DNA of 64,000 nt. Source: Coturnix japonica. Taxonomy: Eukaryota > Chordata > Aves > Galliformes > Phasianidae. The notes below the pieces were generated by a model. The model was not told the DNA's origin and searched no databases. It saw nothing but the letters and a program-made list of their open reading frames with translations. Location of the stretch: NCBI RefSeq assembly GCF_001577835.2, contig NC_029536.1, positions 4,836,001-4,900,000 of the forward strand, in the 5' to 3' direction. Shown one piece after another: positions 9,729 through 21,807 of the stretch (position 1 is its first letter; each line of letters begins with the position of its first letter). The translations under genes were made by a program, and so were the position numbers.

Positions 9729-12012
9729 CTCCTGCTCCTTTCAGGATCTTCCTGAGATCCTCCTCAGCTCCTGTCCCATACTGTGGGAGACTGGAGCGGT
9801 GTGCCAATTTCCCACTCCTAAAACACAATATATATTTATAAGAACCTAGCAGGGTATTTACCATGCAAATGGTTAGCAAAGCATGGGGAATGCCTTGGTC
9901 TTGTCCCTCCATTGCTGGATCATAAAGCCAAAAGTTCATCTTAGCCTTGCAAGGGTGATGATGCTGAGATACCCCAAGCAGACAAACAAGTGAGCTTAAT
10001 AGCTGAGTTCAATCGTTTTACACTCCATTTGTTTTGGCAGAGCTGTCAGATGGATAACAGAGGGCAGAATCTGCAAACACGACAGCTAACGTGACTGCCA
10101 GTCAGTTCATCACATCCGTACGCTCTCATACATGCTATGTGAAATAGTACACAGGATCACTGACATTTGAACAATATTATAGAGGCTATAGGTGGGCCCT
10201 TAGATTTCATCTATCCGCTGTGGAATGTGGAAGAATGAAAGTGAGCTAATTAGTAAAAGAAAGGAGTAGCTCTTAGTCCAGGTTACTGAAGTCAACCTTG
10301 GAATAATACATTGTTTTACACAGACAGGTCACTCAAAGCTAAATATTGCCTGAGTGTGACTGATACCGTGTTCCTTCTTTCTCAGAGCGGGGTTGGTGAC
10401 CTGGGGTTTGCTTTACAGATGTGCTGAGCTCTAAGGCAAAACTGACATGGAGCAACAGAGGTTGTTTTTAGCACAGAGACAGCGCTAGAGAATATTTGGT
10501 GTGTGGGAGCAAAAGGAAAGGAAAAGAACAGTAACAGACCCTGATTACTTAAAATTGGACACTCGGTATTAATGAATACCATTTATAATGTTGATAGTCA
10601 TCCATTCTCAGCTTACAGAATGAAGATGAGTAAGAAAATACCTGCAATTAATGATCGAATTCTAAAGACACTGCGGCAAGGAGTGTCAATAACAAAGCTG
10701 CCAGGCTGGTAACTCTTTCTTTACCACAGTTTGAACAGGACTAAATATCAACAGCCTGGAACACAGAGTAATACAGAAATGAGTGCTGCTTCATAATAGC
10801 CCATATGGGCTATACCAGGAAAAAAAAGCAGTATTTGGGCTCGACTTTGCAACCTTGAGAGTGCCCTTTCCTGTGTCATTTTGGTAGGCAGATCATGTGA
10901 ACAGTGTGTCTGCCTGTTTGTACACAAACACTGCTAAGACACAAGAAGATATTTCATTGTTCTATTCTTATTTAGAAGCTGTACCCTGGAGATTATTTCA
11001 AGAGCTACATTCCTACTAAAACTCAACCAATTATTACAAGGCTGACATAGGCAACCTTGTCACAGATCTGCTCTTGTTTCAATTTTGAGTATAAGGAATG
11101 TCAGGAAAATGCAGCACAAACAAAGTGCTTCGGGGTTTGAAATATGTAATGAGTAGCTTTTATTAGTTGCCCTAAAGATGATGCTGGAAGAAGCAGATCT
11201 GCATCACTGTAAGTTCTCATTTAAATTGAGGCAGTTTTCAGCTTAAGCTTGAAAACCTTCAGCTCTCAAAGAAACCAGCACACAGAAATTATTCAAGAAT
11301 CTGACCACCTCCTCTTTCAATATTATTAATGCAGGGTCAAACCTTAACACGAATGTTTAAGGAAATCCCACTGTTTAAATGTCTAGCTGTTAACAGTATA
11401 ATAAGAGAGCTTTGCCGCGCTGCCGAAGTCATTTCCATGGGGCTGGAGGCACTCAATGTCCCCACAGCAGCCGTGAGGAGGTGTAGATTGGGTGCTTCTG
11501 TTGTTGGCAACATACAAACATAAAGTCTTAGCTGTGATCTCACCTCTGCAGCGATGGGGAAAGAGAAATGGCCCAAACCTGAGATTTTCATCACACTCCG
11601 TGGTATGCAGTGGCTACACGTATTCCTTATATAGAAGGAGAATGCACAAGGTTCTTTCGGCATCCTAAAAGTAGATTAATCTTCAGTCTTTGCTCTCCAC
11701 CAAATACTCATCGGAAAAGCTTCTTGCTTTCCTTATAAATACTAATTTCCCTATGGAAATCTTCTAACTGAGAAGAGTTTAGAGCGGTTGTTTCCCACCT
11801 CTGTAAAATCTGACCATAGGGGTCTCTTGAAGGAAAATTGCTAAGAATTTCCAACTGGACTATGTAATCACAGCGCCTGGTATCAAGAGGAGGGGGAGTG
11901 ACATGAAATCACTGACTTGTGACATACATTCCTCAGCAACAGCAGCTGCTGCCTAATGACAGCTAATAAAGGGAATCTTCCCTTGACAGAGCCGCATGCC
12001 TGCAGTGGGACT

Positions 12013-12042
12013 GGAATGCGCCCCAGATAAACCCCCTGATAA
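12013..12042 (+). promoter_or_regulatory. NPPB: NPPB proximal promoter: M-CAT and twin GATA motifs
   Basis: Within about 60 bases upstream of the TATA box lie GGAATG (inverted M-CAT/TEAD core) at 12013-12018, AGATAA at 12025-12030 and TGATAA at 12037-12042. Mammalian BNP promoters use clustered GATA4 sites and an M-CAT element close to TATA for cardiac expression. The same grammar here fits a heart-expressed BNP gene. The motifs are seen directly; function is inferred. Confidence 0.5.
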
Positions 12043-12070
12043 CCCAGGAAGCAGAGATCACACCAAACCA

Positions 12071-12077
12071 TATAAAA
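12071..12077 (+). promoter_or_regulatory. NPPB: TATA box of NPPB
   Basis: TATAAAA in the context AACCATATAAAAGACG, 111 bases before the NPPB ATG. It predicts transcription starting near 12100. Confidence 0.8.
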
Positions 12078-12181
12078 GACGAGCTTCGAAAGAGAGAGAA
12101 CAGGAGAAAGAAGAGAGAGACCTGAAGAGCCAACTCGAAGAAACAGCTTGAACTTCCCATATTCCCAACGAACCCAGCGCC

Positions 12182-14165
12182 ATGGACACTAGAGGCTCAT
12201 TTTCCTGTGGTTTCCTCTTGCTGCTTCTCATCCAGCTGCAGCCCAGCAGAGCCAACCCCATCTACAACCTCAGCCCTGCCAAAGAACTGGCCAGCATGGA
12301 GGTGAGCGGAATCTTTGTTTTTACAGGGTTACACTTTCAGAGGGGGGCTTAGAAGTGCATGCAATGGTGTCTTTGCCTTTCTTTTGTATGGTCAGATAGC
12401 TACGTTAGAAATTGTATGTAGTGTTTAAAGTCTTGATTCTTCACAGGGCTTCAGGGAAGCTTTGTAGGGCAATACCCTCCAGTGCTGGGATCACCCAAGT
12501 TGCTGGGTGGCAATGGGAAACAGAATGTGAGATGTCTGCTCTGGGTTTTCCCCCTTCTCTTAATCAGTCGCCTCATTTTGGGTTTCTTAATGAATTAGAG
12601 CAATACCCCGGAGTAAAAACATAGCAATGCATCATGGCATCCCTACAAAAATAAATAGAAAACTTTCAAGTGGGTTTATCCCATTGAGTGGGATAGCGAG
12701 GACAGCCCTACTGCTTTGGATTTGGGGATATGAGAGAATAGAGCTGCCTGCGGATGAAGAGGTAAAGCAGAGCTCTCAAAGTCTTGCACAACTACTTGTG
12801 CAAACCGAGAGGAACAGTGTGATCATGTAACTGTGACACAACTCACCCTGAAGCAAGACATAAGGTTCACTTCTCCCTAGCCTACTTCCAGAGATGGACA
12901 ATCAGGTCCTTCTAAATGGATGAGATGTCCTTGAGCAGGTTCCCTGTTATTCAGAGCTTTAGAAATTATAGAGAATAATACTCAGAAGGTTAGATAGCAG
13001 ACAACTTTTTCATATAGGTATTGTTATGGAGATGCATATTGCTTAAAAGAGCAGAAATCCTGTAACCTCTAGGGCAGAGATTAGCAGAAAACACCAGGAG
13101 CTTCTCACAGTGATGCCTACTGCAATAATTAGAGGTTACAGGCAAGCAGATGACTTTAGTCAGAATAAGAAGAGAGAGATAACAGGAGATCAGCAGCAAT
13201 GCAGGCAACTTCTGGGAACATGGGAGTCACTATGGGTTCAGAAGTACTCTGAAATCGTTTACTGTTGCTGGGTTGAGTGGTATCTCTTGTTTTGTTCCTG
13301 TGCCAAAAGCTCTTCTATCCATTCCAGTGAGACACACTTCTGTGGCAGACAGCTTCAGTCAGCTCCCAGCTACAGCTAGAGATAGGTGGAATTAATATAA
13401 ACAGAGATTTAACACAGAGGACAGAGCTCAGGAAGCACCAGCATCTCTGGAATCCAACCTTAGAGACTCCTTAAAGGTGGCTATAGAACCATAGACAAAT
13501 TCAGAGTCTGATGAGTGGAAGAGCTAATAAATGATCATGAAACCAGGAGTCTTATGAAATTAATCCTTCTCTCATAGGCTCTTCTGGAGAGACTGGAGGA
13601 TAAGTTCGCACTGATTGAAGCCCTGGAGTCCAATCCTGACCTGCAAGAGCCCCAAACCCAAGAGGAGATCCCACCAGAACCCATAGATGACAGCGATGAG
13701 CAGAAGGCTGAACCCAAACTAGCACCCAGCGCTCCTCTGTCCTACAGGAACCCCTTCCTCAAGAGACTGAGGGGGCTGCAGATGCCCAGGATGATGAGAG
13801 ATTCTGGCTGCTTTGGCAGAAGAATCGATAGGATTGGCTCCCTGAGTGGAATGGGTTGCAATGGTGAGTCTGACTTAAGCCATTCTAGTGAATAGGATGG
13901 GCTGTATTTAGGTTTTTGCAGCAAGGGAGGAGCAAGATTTCATTTAAGTCTTTAATAATAAGAAGCAGTTAAATGCTTTGAGTAAACTCTTTAAGAAAGG
14001 AGCTTGTTTTAGTCTAACCTTTAAGCTAATATTGGCTTTCCAAAATAAACTTCACATCTATTGATTAGACGGATGAAAGCACTGCTGACAATGGTGGCAG
14101 ATACTGAAAGACTCCAGTAACACTTAACACTGCATGTTTGGTTTGCAGGTTCCAGGAAGAATTAG
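12182..14165 (+). CDS. NPPB: B-type natriuretic peptide precursor (former chicken ANP)
   Basis: A cardiac hormone precursor of 140 codons in three exons (12182-12301, 13578-13863, 14149-14165) that join in frame. Residues 1-24 are a signal peptide (core FLLLLLIQL) likely cleaved after SRA. The propeptide is acidic (EEIPPEPIDDSDEQ). The hormone has the ring CFGRRIDRIGSLSGMGC and, unlike CNP, a C-terminal tail NGSRKN whose last five residues come from exon 3. From memory the mature peptide, starting MMRDSGCFG, is the one purified from chicken heart as ANP and later reassigned to BNP. An AUUUA-rich 3' UTR supports the BNP assignment. The family acts on NPR1 to raise cGMP, causing natriuresis and vasodilation. 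The gene sits next to CLCN6, the place NPPA holds in mammals. Confidence 0.96.
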
Positions 14166-14268
14166 GAACACCTCCTGACCCGTGCTCTGAAGAACGCTTC
14201 ACAGAACCTGTTCCTCCCATGATGAAAGCCGGACTAAGCTTTCTAAACTCATCAACAGAAAGTTATTC

Positions 14269-14301
14269 CTATTTTTATTTATTTATTTATTTATTTATTT
14301 G
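14269..14301 (+). promoter_or_regulatory. NPPB: AU-rich element in NPPB 3' UTR
   Basis: About seven overlapping ATTTA pentamers in a near-perfect ATTT tandem run lie about 105 bases after the stop codon. Such arrays destabilise mRNA and are a known mark of mammalian BNP, but not ANP, transcripts. The run is also a tetranucleotide microsatellite, so its length may vary between individuals. Confidence 0.8.
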
Positions 14302-14359
14302 ATCTCTATCTCTACTCTTTTTCTTAATAACATTTCTAGCACCGTTGAGACCATCTTGA

Positions 14360-14365
14360 AATAAA
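14360..14365 (+). terminator. NPPB: Poly(A) signal of NPPB
   Basis: AATAAA in the context TTGAAATAAAACTAAC, about 195 bases after the NPPB stop codon and 60 bases beyond the AU-rich array. It is the first good signal downstream of the gene. Confidence 0.75.
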
Positions 14366-14385
14366 ACTAACACGTTAGATATCTA

Positions 14386-17300
14386 TGCTGGACCTCTCTC
14401 CTGTCTGTTTGCATTAAAATTTCTTGTATTTTCCTAAAGTCAAAAGCCTACGTTTTATTGGTACTCTGGTACCCACAAGGCTGGATCTCACTTACACGAG
14501 ACCAAGAAAGTATGAAGCTGGATAAAGAATGAGTTTTTCCCTAGAGGTTTCCTCTCCACACTAAGAAATTACAACAGATTAGAAGGAGGAAAAAGACAAA
14601 AGCTTGCACAACATTGGAAGACCCACAACATAGATGTAGTTTCAGTGATAAGAAAGTCCTTTTGCCGGTACACATTACTCAGCCAATGCAGCTGCCACTC
14701 CACTGCCACAAATCCCTCACGTAAGCAAAGTTTACAAGAAAAGAAGTAAAAATTATTGCAAAACTCCACGAGTTACAAGCTAGCTAGAGGGAGGAAAGGG
14801 AATTCATTGTATATGCTTTCTAGCACTGACCAAATAAAGGCTATAAGCATCAACAGAAAGATACATCATTGACTGCGTCTTGTCTCACTCTGCATGTGGT
14901 TGAGCTGCTAATGCCCTGTGCTTCTTGATGCTCCTCAAAGGGCATGAATTCTATCACAGTACTGAGGGCAAGAGGGATCACTTCAGTTATGAGAAGCTCA
15001 TGCATAATATTTCTGGGAACCACACAGTTCTGAACACGGCTAAGAGGAATTCTAGTCATTTAAACCTTGGTAGCTGGATTTTACACCTATGATCTGAATC
15101 TGTCCCAAGCCACACTTGCCAGGCACTACCCCAAATCCTCCCCATAGGTCTATATTGCCAGAATTGTTCAGTTAGCATCCCAAGGATCCCATTGGGATCT
15201 ACAGCATTAAACTCATACTCTACACAACTGCCCTGCGAGTGCACAAACCACTGGAAACTGGGTTACGGTGAGGATCTAGTTAGGGTCTTGTTTCCAGTAC
15301 CCATTACTGGAGCACCCAGGAAAGCTCATTCAAGAGCATAGCACCAGGATGGACTCAACTGGTGAAAGAGCACATACACCCATCAATGAAGTCTATCTGA
15401 AGAGGAATGATTCTTGGGACAGGCAAGGTGCCAGTGCCATGCCAGTTGTTGACAACGGTTCTCAGAAACCACAGTTGTAGTGAACTTAGAGTGCTAACAA
15501 CATGCTTGCATGCCTGATTTCCCACACACAGCTATAAAAGGAGGTAAAACCAATCCTCATACTCCTATACTAAGAGCCTTTGCTGGAGCTGAATTGTACC
15601 CAGTCAAGCAAAACTTGCATGGATGCATCAAGGCTCTGCAAATTATCCCTCCCTGTCAGCTCCCCAGGGCACGAAACACTCAAGAGTTCAGTGGAACATG
15701 CTAAAAATGGCAAGAAGAGTTGGCACAGCCTGACCCAAAGCCAGGTGGGTCCAGTATTAAGAGCAAGCCAGTTCCCGGTGGAACAGGTCTGTATTGGCTT
15801 GCAGACAGCATGTTAATAGACCCTGCGGCCTGGGAGAACCTAATTGAGAGCGGCAATCTAGGAAATACGCATCTCTGTGGCTAGAGTTTTAGTGCTACTC
15901 CCATAAACACACTGAGCTGTAAAACCTCCCCCAGGGAAATCATGCAGACAGGTCAGAATAGGATTGAGTGCAGGGAAAGGCACTTGGAAAAGTTGAATGA
16001 GAGAAACTCAGCGCTGATCGGCTCTATGTGCAACGAGCATCTTGCACAAGGAGAAGCGGAGGAGGAACAGCACTAGAGAAGAATAAGCAGCACCAGCCTG
16101 CTGTGAGAGCATGGAGCAAAGATTGATGTATTCCTACTGTCTTCACACCCATAGACACACGCCTTCTAAAGAAACTGCCCCTAAGGGAAGGCAAGGTTTG
16201 CACTAAGTACTGATAACAGTGTAGGAAATAGGCCAGTGGCCACACACCCAAACAAGCACTTTGGTTTTGCTCTAGCAGCTGTTCTATGAGTCAGACCTGA
16301 GACAAGGAATCAGTGTAGCTTATAATGGTAAACAGTTCAGAAACAGGATGCCTCGGGGACAAAGCTATTGCCGCAAAGCAAGAGCTGATGGCGGATCCAG
16401 ATAACAGCGATTATATTACGAGCAGCCGTTCAGCACCGAGCACAGGACAGCTCTGCAACCCTGCCCTGCTCCACGCTGTTGGGCATCTCAGTGCAGTTGG
16501 TCTGGGGTCCTCACACTCAAACCTTTCGAGTGTGAAGCATCAACACGAGCAGTGTGTCCTGCAGCAGGTGTCCCAGTGCTATCATTCCCTGCCAGGTATA
16601 GTACCATTACATCCTCAGTGAGAGCTCAATCCTTCAACAGAGAGGAAGAACATAATGGGCTCCACTCTTTAAGTGCTATTCCAGCACAAGTAGGAAGAGT
16701 TGGGTCTCAAGATTACAGCCTCACAGTAAAGAGAAAGAAAAAACACGAATGAAACAAGGCAGGAAGAAACCTTAAGATCATAGAAAGGGGCTCTCACACC
16801 TCATTGCTGGCCATCTTGCTGCTGCTGTCTCAGGTTCTTTTTACTGATCACTTCTAATAAGCATCCAAGTCCTCTCCTCCTGTCATCCTACCTGAATAAA
16901 ACAAAGGGAAGTGGTACAACTGATGTTCCTAACCTGAAGGGTTATGGGCACACCCACTCCCTTCCCAGCAGTACAACTCATTATGAACAAGAGGCTGTAT
17001 CACACATTGATTCTGTTTTCCTCACAGCAGATTCTATCACCGAGTGATGATAGACTTCCAAAGAAAGCAGCAGCTTACAGCTGCAGTCAGAATTTGGGGT
17101 CTTTTATGTGCAAAGGAAAGCATTTGTCAGACCTGCCCTTCCTACCTCCCAACTGATCTCTGAAAGAACCAGTAGAACCCTGCACAGAAGAAGAAGCAGA
17201 GTTGTGAGGAGAGGGAATTGATTTATTTATTCTTTAAGCCAAAGTACAGAGAAAGGCTTTCTACGTTGGGAATTGGGAAGAAACAAAAGAAAGATCAAAT

Positions 17301-18490
17301 CAATGTGTAAAGCTGGGCATCCCACAGAGATACTCTCAGGTATCAGCAACAAGGAGATGCTGGGTGAGTCAGCAAGGCTCTCAGTGCAGTCCTGCCTTCT
17401 CTTTTACAGCTGTGAGATCTTCAGAACAGCGTTGTTTTCTATGTCCACATACACAAGTGGATTCCAGCCTCCTGCTCCTACACTCAGACTTTTCTTTCTG
17501 TAGCTCTGAAACAGCCCAGAGAAAGGAATAACCTTGATCATACAGCAACCTCTAAATCCCATTGAGACCAATGCCCCTCACTCCTGAGATGACGACCGGA
17601 GGCAACTTGCTGCCATCTTTATTGATTCCATTGATTCCAGCTGTGAAAGGACCCTTTTTACACACTACAGTGGATGCTACAAAGGATGAATGCATCCCAC
17701 CGTGTTGCTGAAACAGACTTCAGCACCTGAGACAAGAAAAGCACCAAAAGCACCTTCACCCCTTCATTTCTGTTACATAGACAGGGATTCTAACATGTGG
17801 TTTAACTTATGAGCCTATAAATCTCATTAAAAAGGAACTTAAATCTAAATATGAAGCTGGTTGCTTTAAGCATGATCTTATTGCATAGCTCTTCTCATAA
17901 CCACCTCTATCACCCCTGATAAAACACACAACTACTGTTCTTAAAGCAAGAAACATTATTGCTTGTATTTAGTTCAAAAAGGCTGATATTACACCAAACT
18001 GATATGCTGTTCCTGAAAACATGACCAGAAATCTCTTCCTTGTGTGTGTAGTTAGGGGGAGAAAGTAGACAGATGAGTGGTAGCCTGTTACCTCCTTTAT
18101 TTACTGCTATAAGGTGGCAGACAATGTACATTGGTTTGGACAGCTGATGTCTCTCATTTCTTTCTGTGTTGCTGCATTTATGACAAAGGGTTGAGGCACT
18201 TTCCTCCCTATTATGCTGACTCTCCTTAACTCTGACTCCTTCCTAGGAAGGCATCTTAATTAAGAGGACTATATCACTTACTTAGAGCCAACAGCAGCAG
18301 GGTCTGCTATGTCCTCCCAACAGATGTACACCACAGCAACCCAAAGAAGAACAAAATCAAGCATGGAAACTCCTATTTCTGTCCAGCCTCAAGGCATCAA
18401 ACTGTTGGATCCAGATCCAGGTAGCTCATAGACAGCAACTACTCCACTACCTCCAATTGTGTCCGTGGGTATTTCCACGTTCTATCAGTA
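14386..18490. other. Gap between NPPB and CLCN6, no ANP gene seen
   Basis: This is the interval next to CLCN6 where mammals carry NPPA. No CFG-type ring, signal-peptide exon or other supported exon was found on either strand. Several short frames (for example near 16.3-16.6 kb) lack splice sites and similarity. Part of the right end may be extended CLCN6 3' UTR, because further TTTATT motifs (AATAAA on the minus strand) occur at 17.2, 17.6 and 18.1 kb. Confidence 0.5.
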
Positions 18491-18491
18491 T

Positions 18492-21400
18492 TTTATTACA
18501 ACAAAGGGCAAAAATAAGACACCACTAGAAACATCAAAAGGCCTTGAAGTGCTGAAGGAGACACACAAACATTTTACTCTGAGACACGTTATGGTTGTCA
18601 TGGTTTCATGACACACGGTTACACAAATACTCCCCAAGTGCCATCGTTCAAATAAAAATGAGTTCATACAAAGTTAAAAAATAATAATAATACATTTTAT
18701 ATACACACCATGGGATTAGCTTACATCGTTTCATAACAAAAACCAGTGCAAAAAGAAACAAATGGAAAGGTAAGTCGCTACCATTGGAATGGCTCACAGT
18801 TAATTAACACTGCACAGGAAACCATGAGGCAGGTGCCCCACATTACCCCTAAATTCTGCCATAAATACTAATCCAGTTCTTGGTTCCTACTCCTTTAGTG
18901 TCACTTTGAGTTACAGGTTACAGGCACCTATGCTAAAAGTAAATTCCTTGGTAAACCAACTAAGTGACCAGAAGAAAAGCAGGGAGGGTGTTGTTAGAAA
19001 GGAATAAAGTGAGCAGCAATGTGTGAGAACAAAGGTGGTTCATTTAGGCCAGACAGTGCTGCCAGCTGATTGAAGGCTTTCTAATGGGGATGCAGAGCTG
19101 GTGCTCAAACTTTGGCAAGATTTTTCAGCCTGTCTTGCCTAAATCCAGGCCTCGAGGGGAGGACATCCCTGCAACAACATCAGCTGCTGCAGTTTGTGTA
19201 GAGAAATAAACCAGGAGGGAACCGGCTCATGGCAACTTAAGGACTTCAAGTGCAGGGAATGAAAGAAACACAATCACTCAACATGAGCAAGAACTAAAGG
19301 ATTTGCCATGGAGAGACACAGGGCACTCCTTGAGAGGTTCTCTTGACAGTATGGGATTGTAACAGCTCAAGCACAAGTGCTGTGAATGGAAGGTATGTTA
19401 GGAGAAGCACGTTTTAAACAACTCAGCTTCAGGGAGTGCTGGAAGTTCCTCAGGGCAGCTTTATGCAAGACCAGTTTGCAGGGAACACTCACATTTTAAA
19501 AGACCAACTGCAGTTTATCCAGAGAAAACAATCTCACTCTGACACACTGGGAAACAACTTGGAAATCAACAGCAGAAGCCAACACCAGCTCGTATGCTCT
19601 AAGAACAGTGCTACATCTGTCCCAGCTAAGGAGTTGAGATTGAAGGCACAAGATGGGTACTGGCTGTAGGAAAACACCTTTCTTCAACCTAGGGAGTTTA
19701 AGAGCTTGCTTGCCTTACCTGAAATGGAGCCAATGTATTCAGAAGCCAGCAGAACTGCTTTCAATGGAGGAGACAAGAGCTGTTGCTACAAGCTCCACAG
19801 TTAAGAAAAAGAATGAATCAGTTTCTGCTATTTAGTGTGGGTGCCTTTTTAATCAACCCTGGAAAGCGGCCATGGCTAACAAATGGTCTTGGGAATTAAA
19901 ATATAAAAGTTAAAATAAATCTAAGTGCTTATGAACGGCTTTGATAAAAACCTTCCCAGCAGAGCTGTGCTATGCTCTGTGTGACAAGTGCCAATTCTCC
20001 CTTAACGTTTTATATCAAGACCCATCTCTCATCTGCAGGATGAAAATCAAGTGCATCCCATGACTTGGCCATCTTTTTTGCAAGAACAGCCAGAGAATGC
20101 ATCTGTCCCTCAGCTATCCAGAGTGCAAAGACAACATGATCATCTAAGGAGCTCCTGTGACTTGAAGAGCCGTATGTGAAGACTACAAGAAGCTGGAGCC
20201 CTGAACACAAAACCACCTGGCCCAACTGCAGCAGCAATTAGCTTCCACAGAGTCCAAAGGGGCTGCTCTAACAGATGTAGTGCTTAGACATACATAAGTT
20301 CCTTATTTCAGAACATACAATAATGGTCAATTTCCTTCTGGTGCATCTCTCATCTCACCAGCTCCTTATGGCAGACAACAGGTTAAAAGGAGTGCTCAGA
20401 GACTGTGCAGAAGCTTTCCTGGGATACATTCCCTGTGTTACTTAGCCCAGTCTCTTGGCTGAGAGAATGCTCTGTGCTTTATCAAGCCAATCAACACTGC
20501 ATCCCCTGGAGGCACAATGTTGGCTTCCCACCCACATTTATCTGTATGCAAAACTCACAAAGGCAGGTGCCTGCTGGAACAATACAGGTGCTGGCCAGGA
20601 TGGTACCTGCTAAAGCAGTGAACTGGTTGCAACTGGCTTTTAAATGCTGTTTTTACCCTTAAAGACATTTGGTTGCTACAGTTGCAGACGTTATTTCCAT
20701 CATTTTAAGAGCCAGACAGGCTCACTTATCAACCTGCTGTACAGTCCTAACTGCCAGTCACCAGCACCAAGTATCCCTCCTGCCTCAACTCACACCAGCT
20801 CCTCTCACAACAGAGATCATTCAAACATCAGTAATAACTGCCTCTAGAAAGCAAACTTCTTTGTACTGTGAGGAACTGGGGTCCCCGGTTCTATAGCTGT
20901 AGCTGGAAAGGTGTCCCAGGTTCTCCCTGCTGGGTCATTACAAGGACACAGAAACTATAAATACAGGAGTGTCAGGTGGTGACCAAGTTGAGTGGCACAG
21001 CGTACCTTAGGAGAATCTCTTGCAGGGAGATAATGGTAGCAACAGCTAACAGGGAAAAAGAGATCTCCCTTCTCTGAGATGCTCTGTAAGTGTATTGAGT
21101 ATTTAAAGTCCAGGCAGTAACTGGAATTAAACTGTTTTGAACTCCAAAATGCTCTGAAAAGTCAGCTGCTGTCAAAAAACGTTACAGAAAGAACATTACT
21201 CTCCCATGGATAGAGCAGGAAAAAAATGGAAGTAAGGGTGGAAAAATATGAGAAATTAAGAGCATCCACAAAGCGATGTGCATTTCCAGAGTTGGCTTTT
21301 GATGCTGCTTTTGAGAAAAGCCATCCTCCAAAGCAGCAATTTGGTAACTCCATTATCTCCTCTCAGCCTTGACAGCTATTCCCCTCTCACACAAGTAAGG

Positions 21401-21807
21401 CAAAAGTTGCAGGAAAAAGGGAGGATGAGGAGAAGGGAGATGCACAGGAGGACAGGGAAAAGATGCTGCAGTTCTCTGCACAGGGTACAGTGGTTCTAGA
21501 TGGTTCTTTCATCCAAGCCTCAAAAATAAACAAACCATAACAGCAGAATGTACCGTTGGGACAACACCAGATGAAGGGCTGGGATGAAGAGTGGTCAAAC
21601 CAAGTGCCTGAGACCAGTCAGTAGCTCTGGGCTCAAGCAGTTCCTCTAATTCTCTGGCTAGCAAGATGTTTTCCAGCTCCCCAGGCTTGATATGCGTGTG
21701 AGAAGCCAAACGGCAAAGTCTTGGGCCTTGTGGGGTCCAAGCAGAATGCGAGCGCGTGTGCAGGCTTGGAAGAGGGAGGCAGCCACACCAGCAGTGGGGC
21801 AGGGGCA
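18492..21807 (-). other. CLCN6: Probable CLCN6 3' UTR
   Basis: Sequence downstream of the CLCN6 stop codon without any supported exon. The first AATAAA on the minus strand (TTTATT at 18492-18497 on the plus strand) would give a 3.3 kb 3' UTR. That is similar to the long 3' UTR I recall for human CLCN6. Later signals exist, so the true end could be further left. The boundary is inferred, not seen. Confidence 0.4.

Larger units (their letters stand above)
8795..12060. other. Intergenic stretch between RNP and NPPB
   Basis: No coding exon is supported. It contains a forward CR1 copy at 9347-9728. The rest is unique sequence with short random frames. Its right end (from about 11.9 kb) is the NPPB proximal promoter. 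Confidence 0.5.

Noticed and set aside
16325-16621. A 98-codon plus-strand frame between NPPB and CLCN6, considered as an ANP remnant.
   Set aside because: It has no signal peptide, no CFG ring and no splice context.
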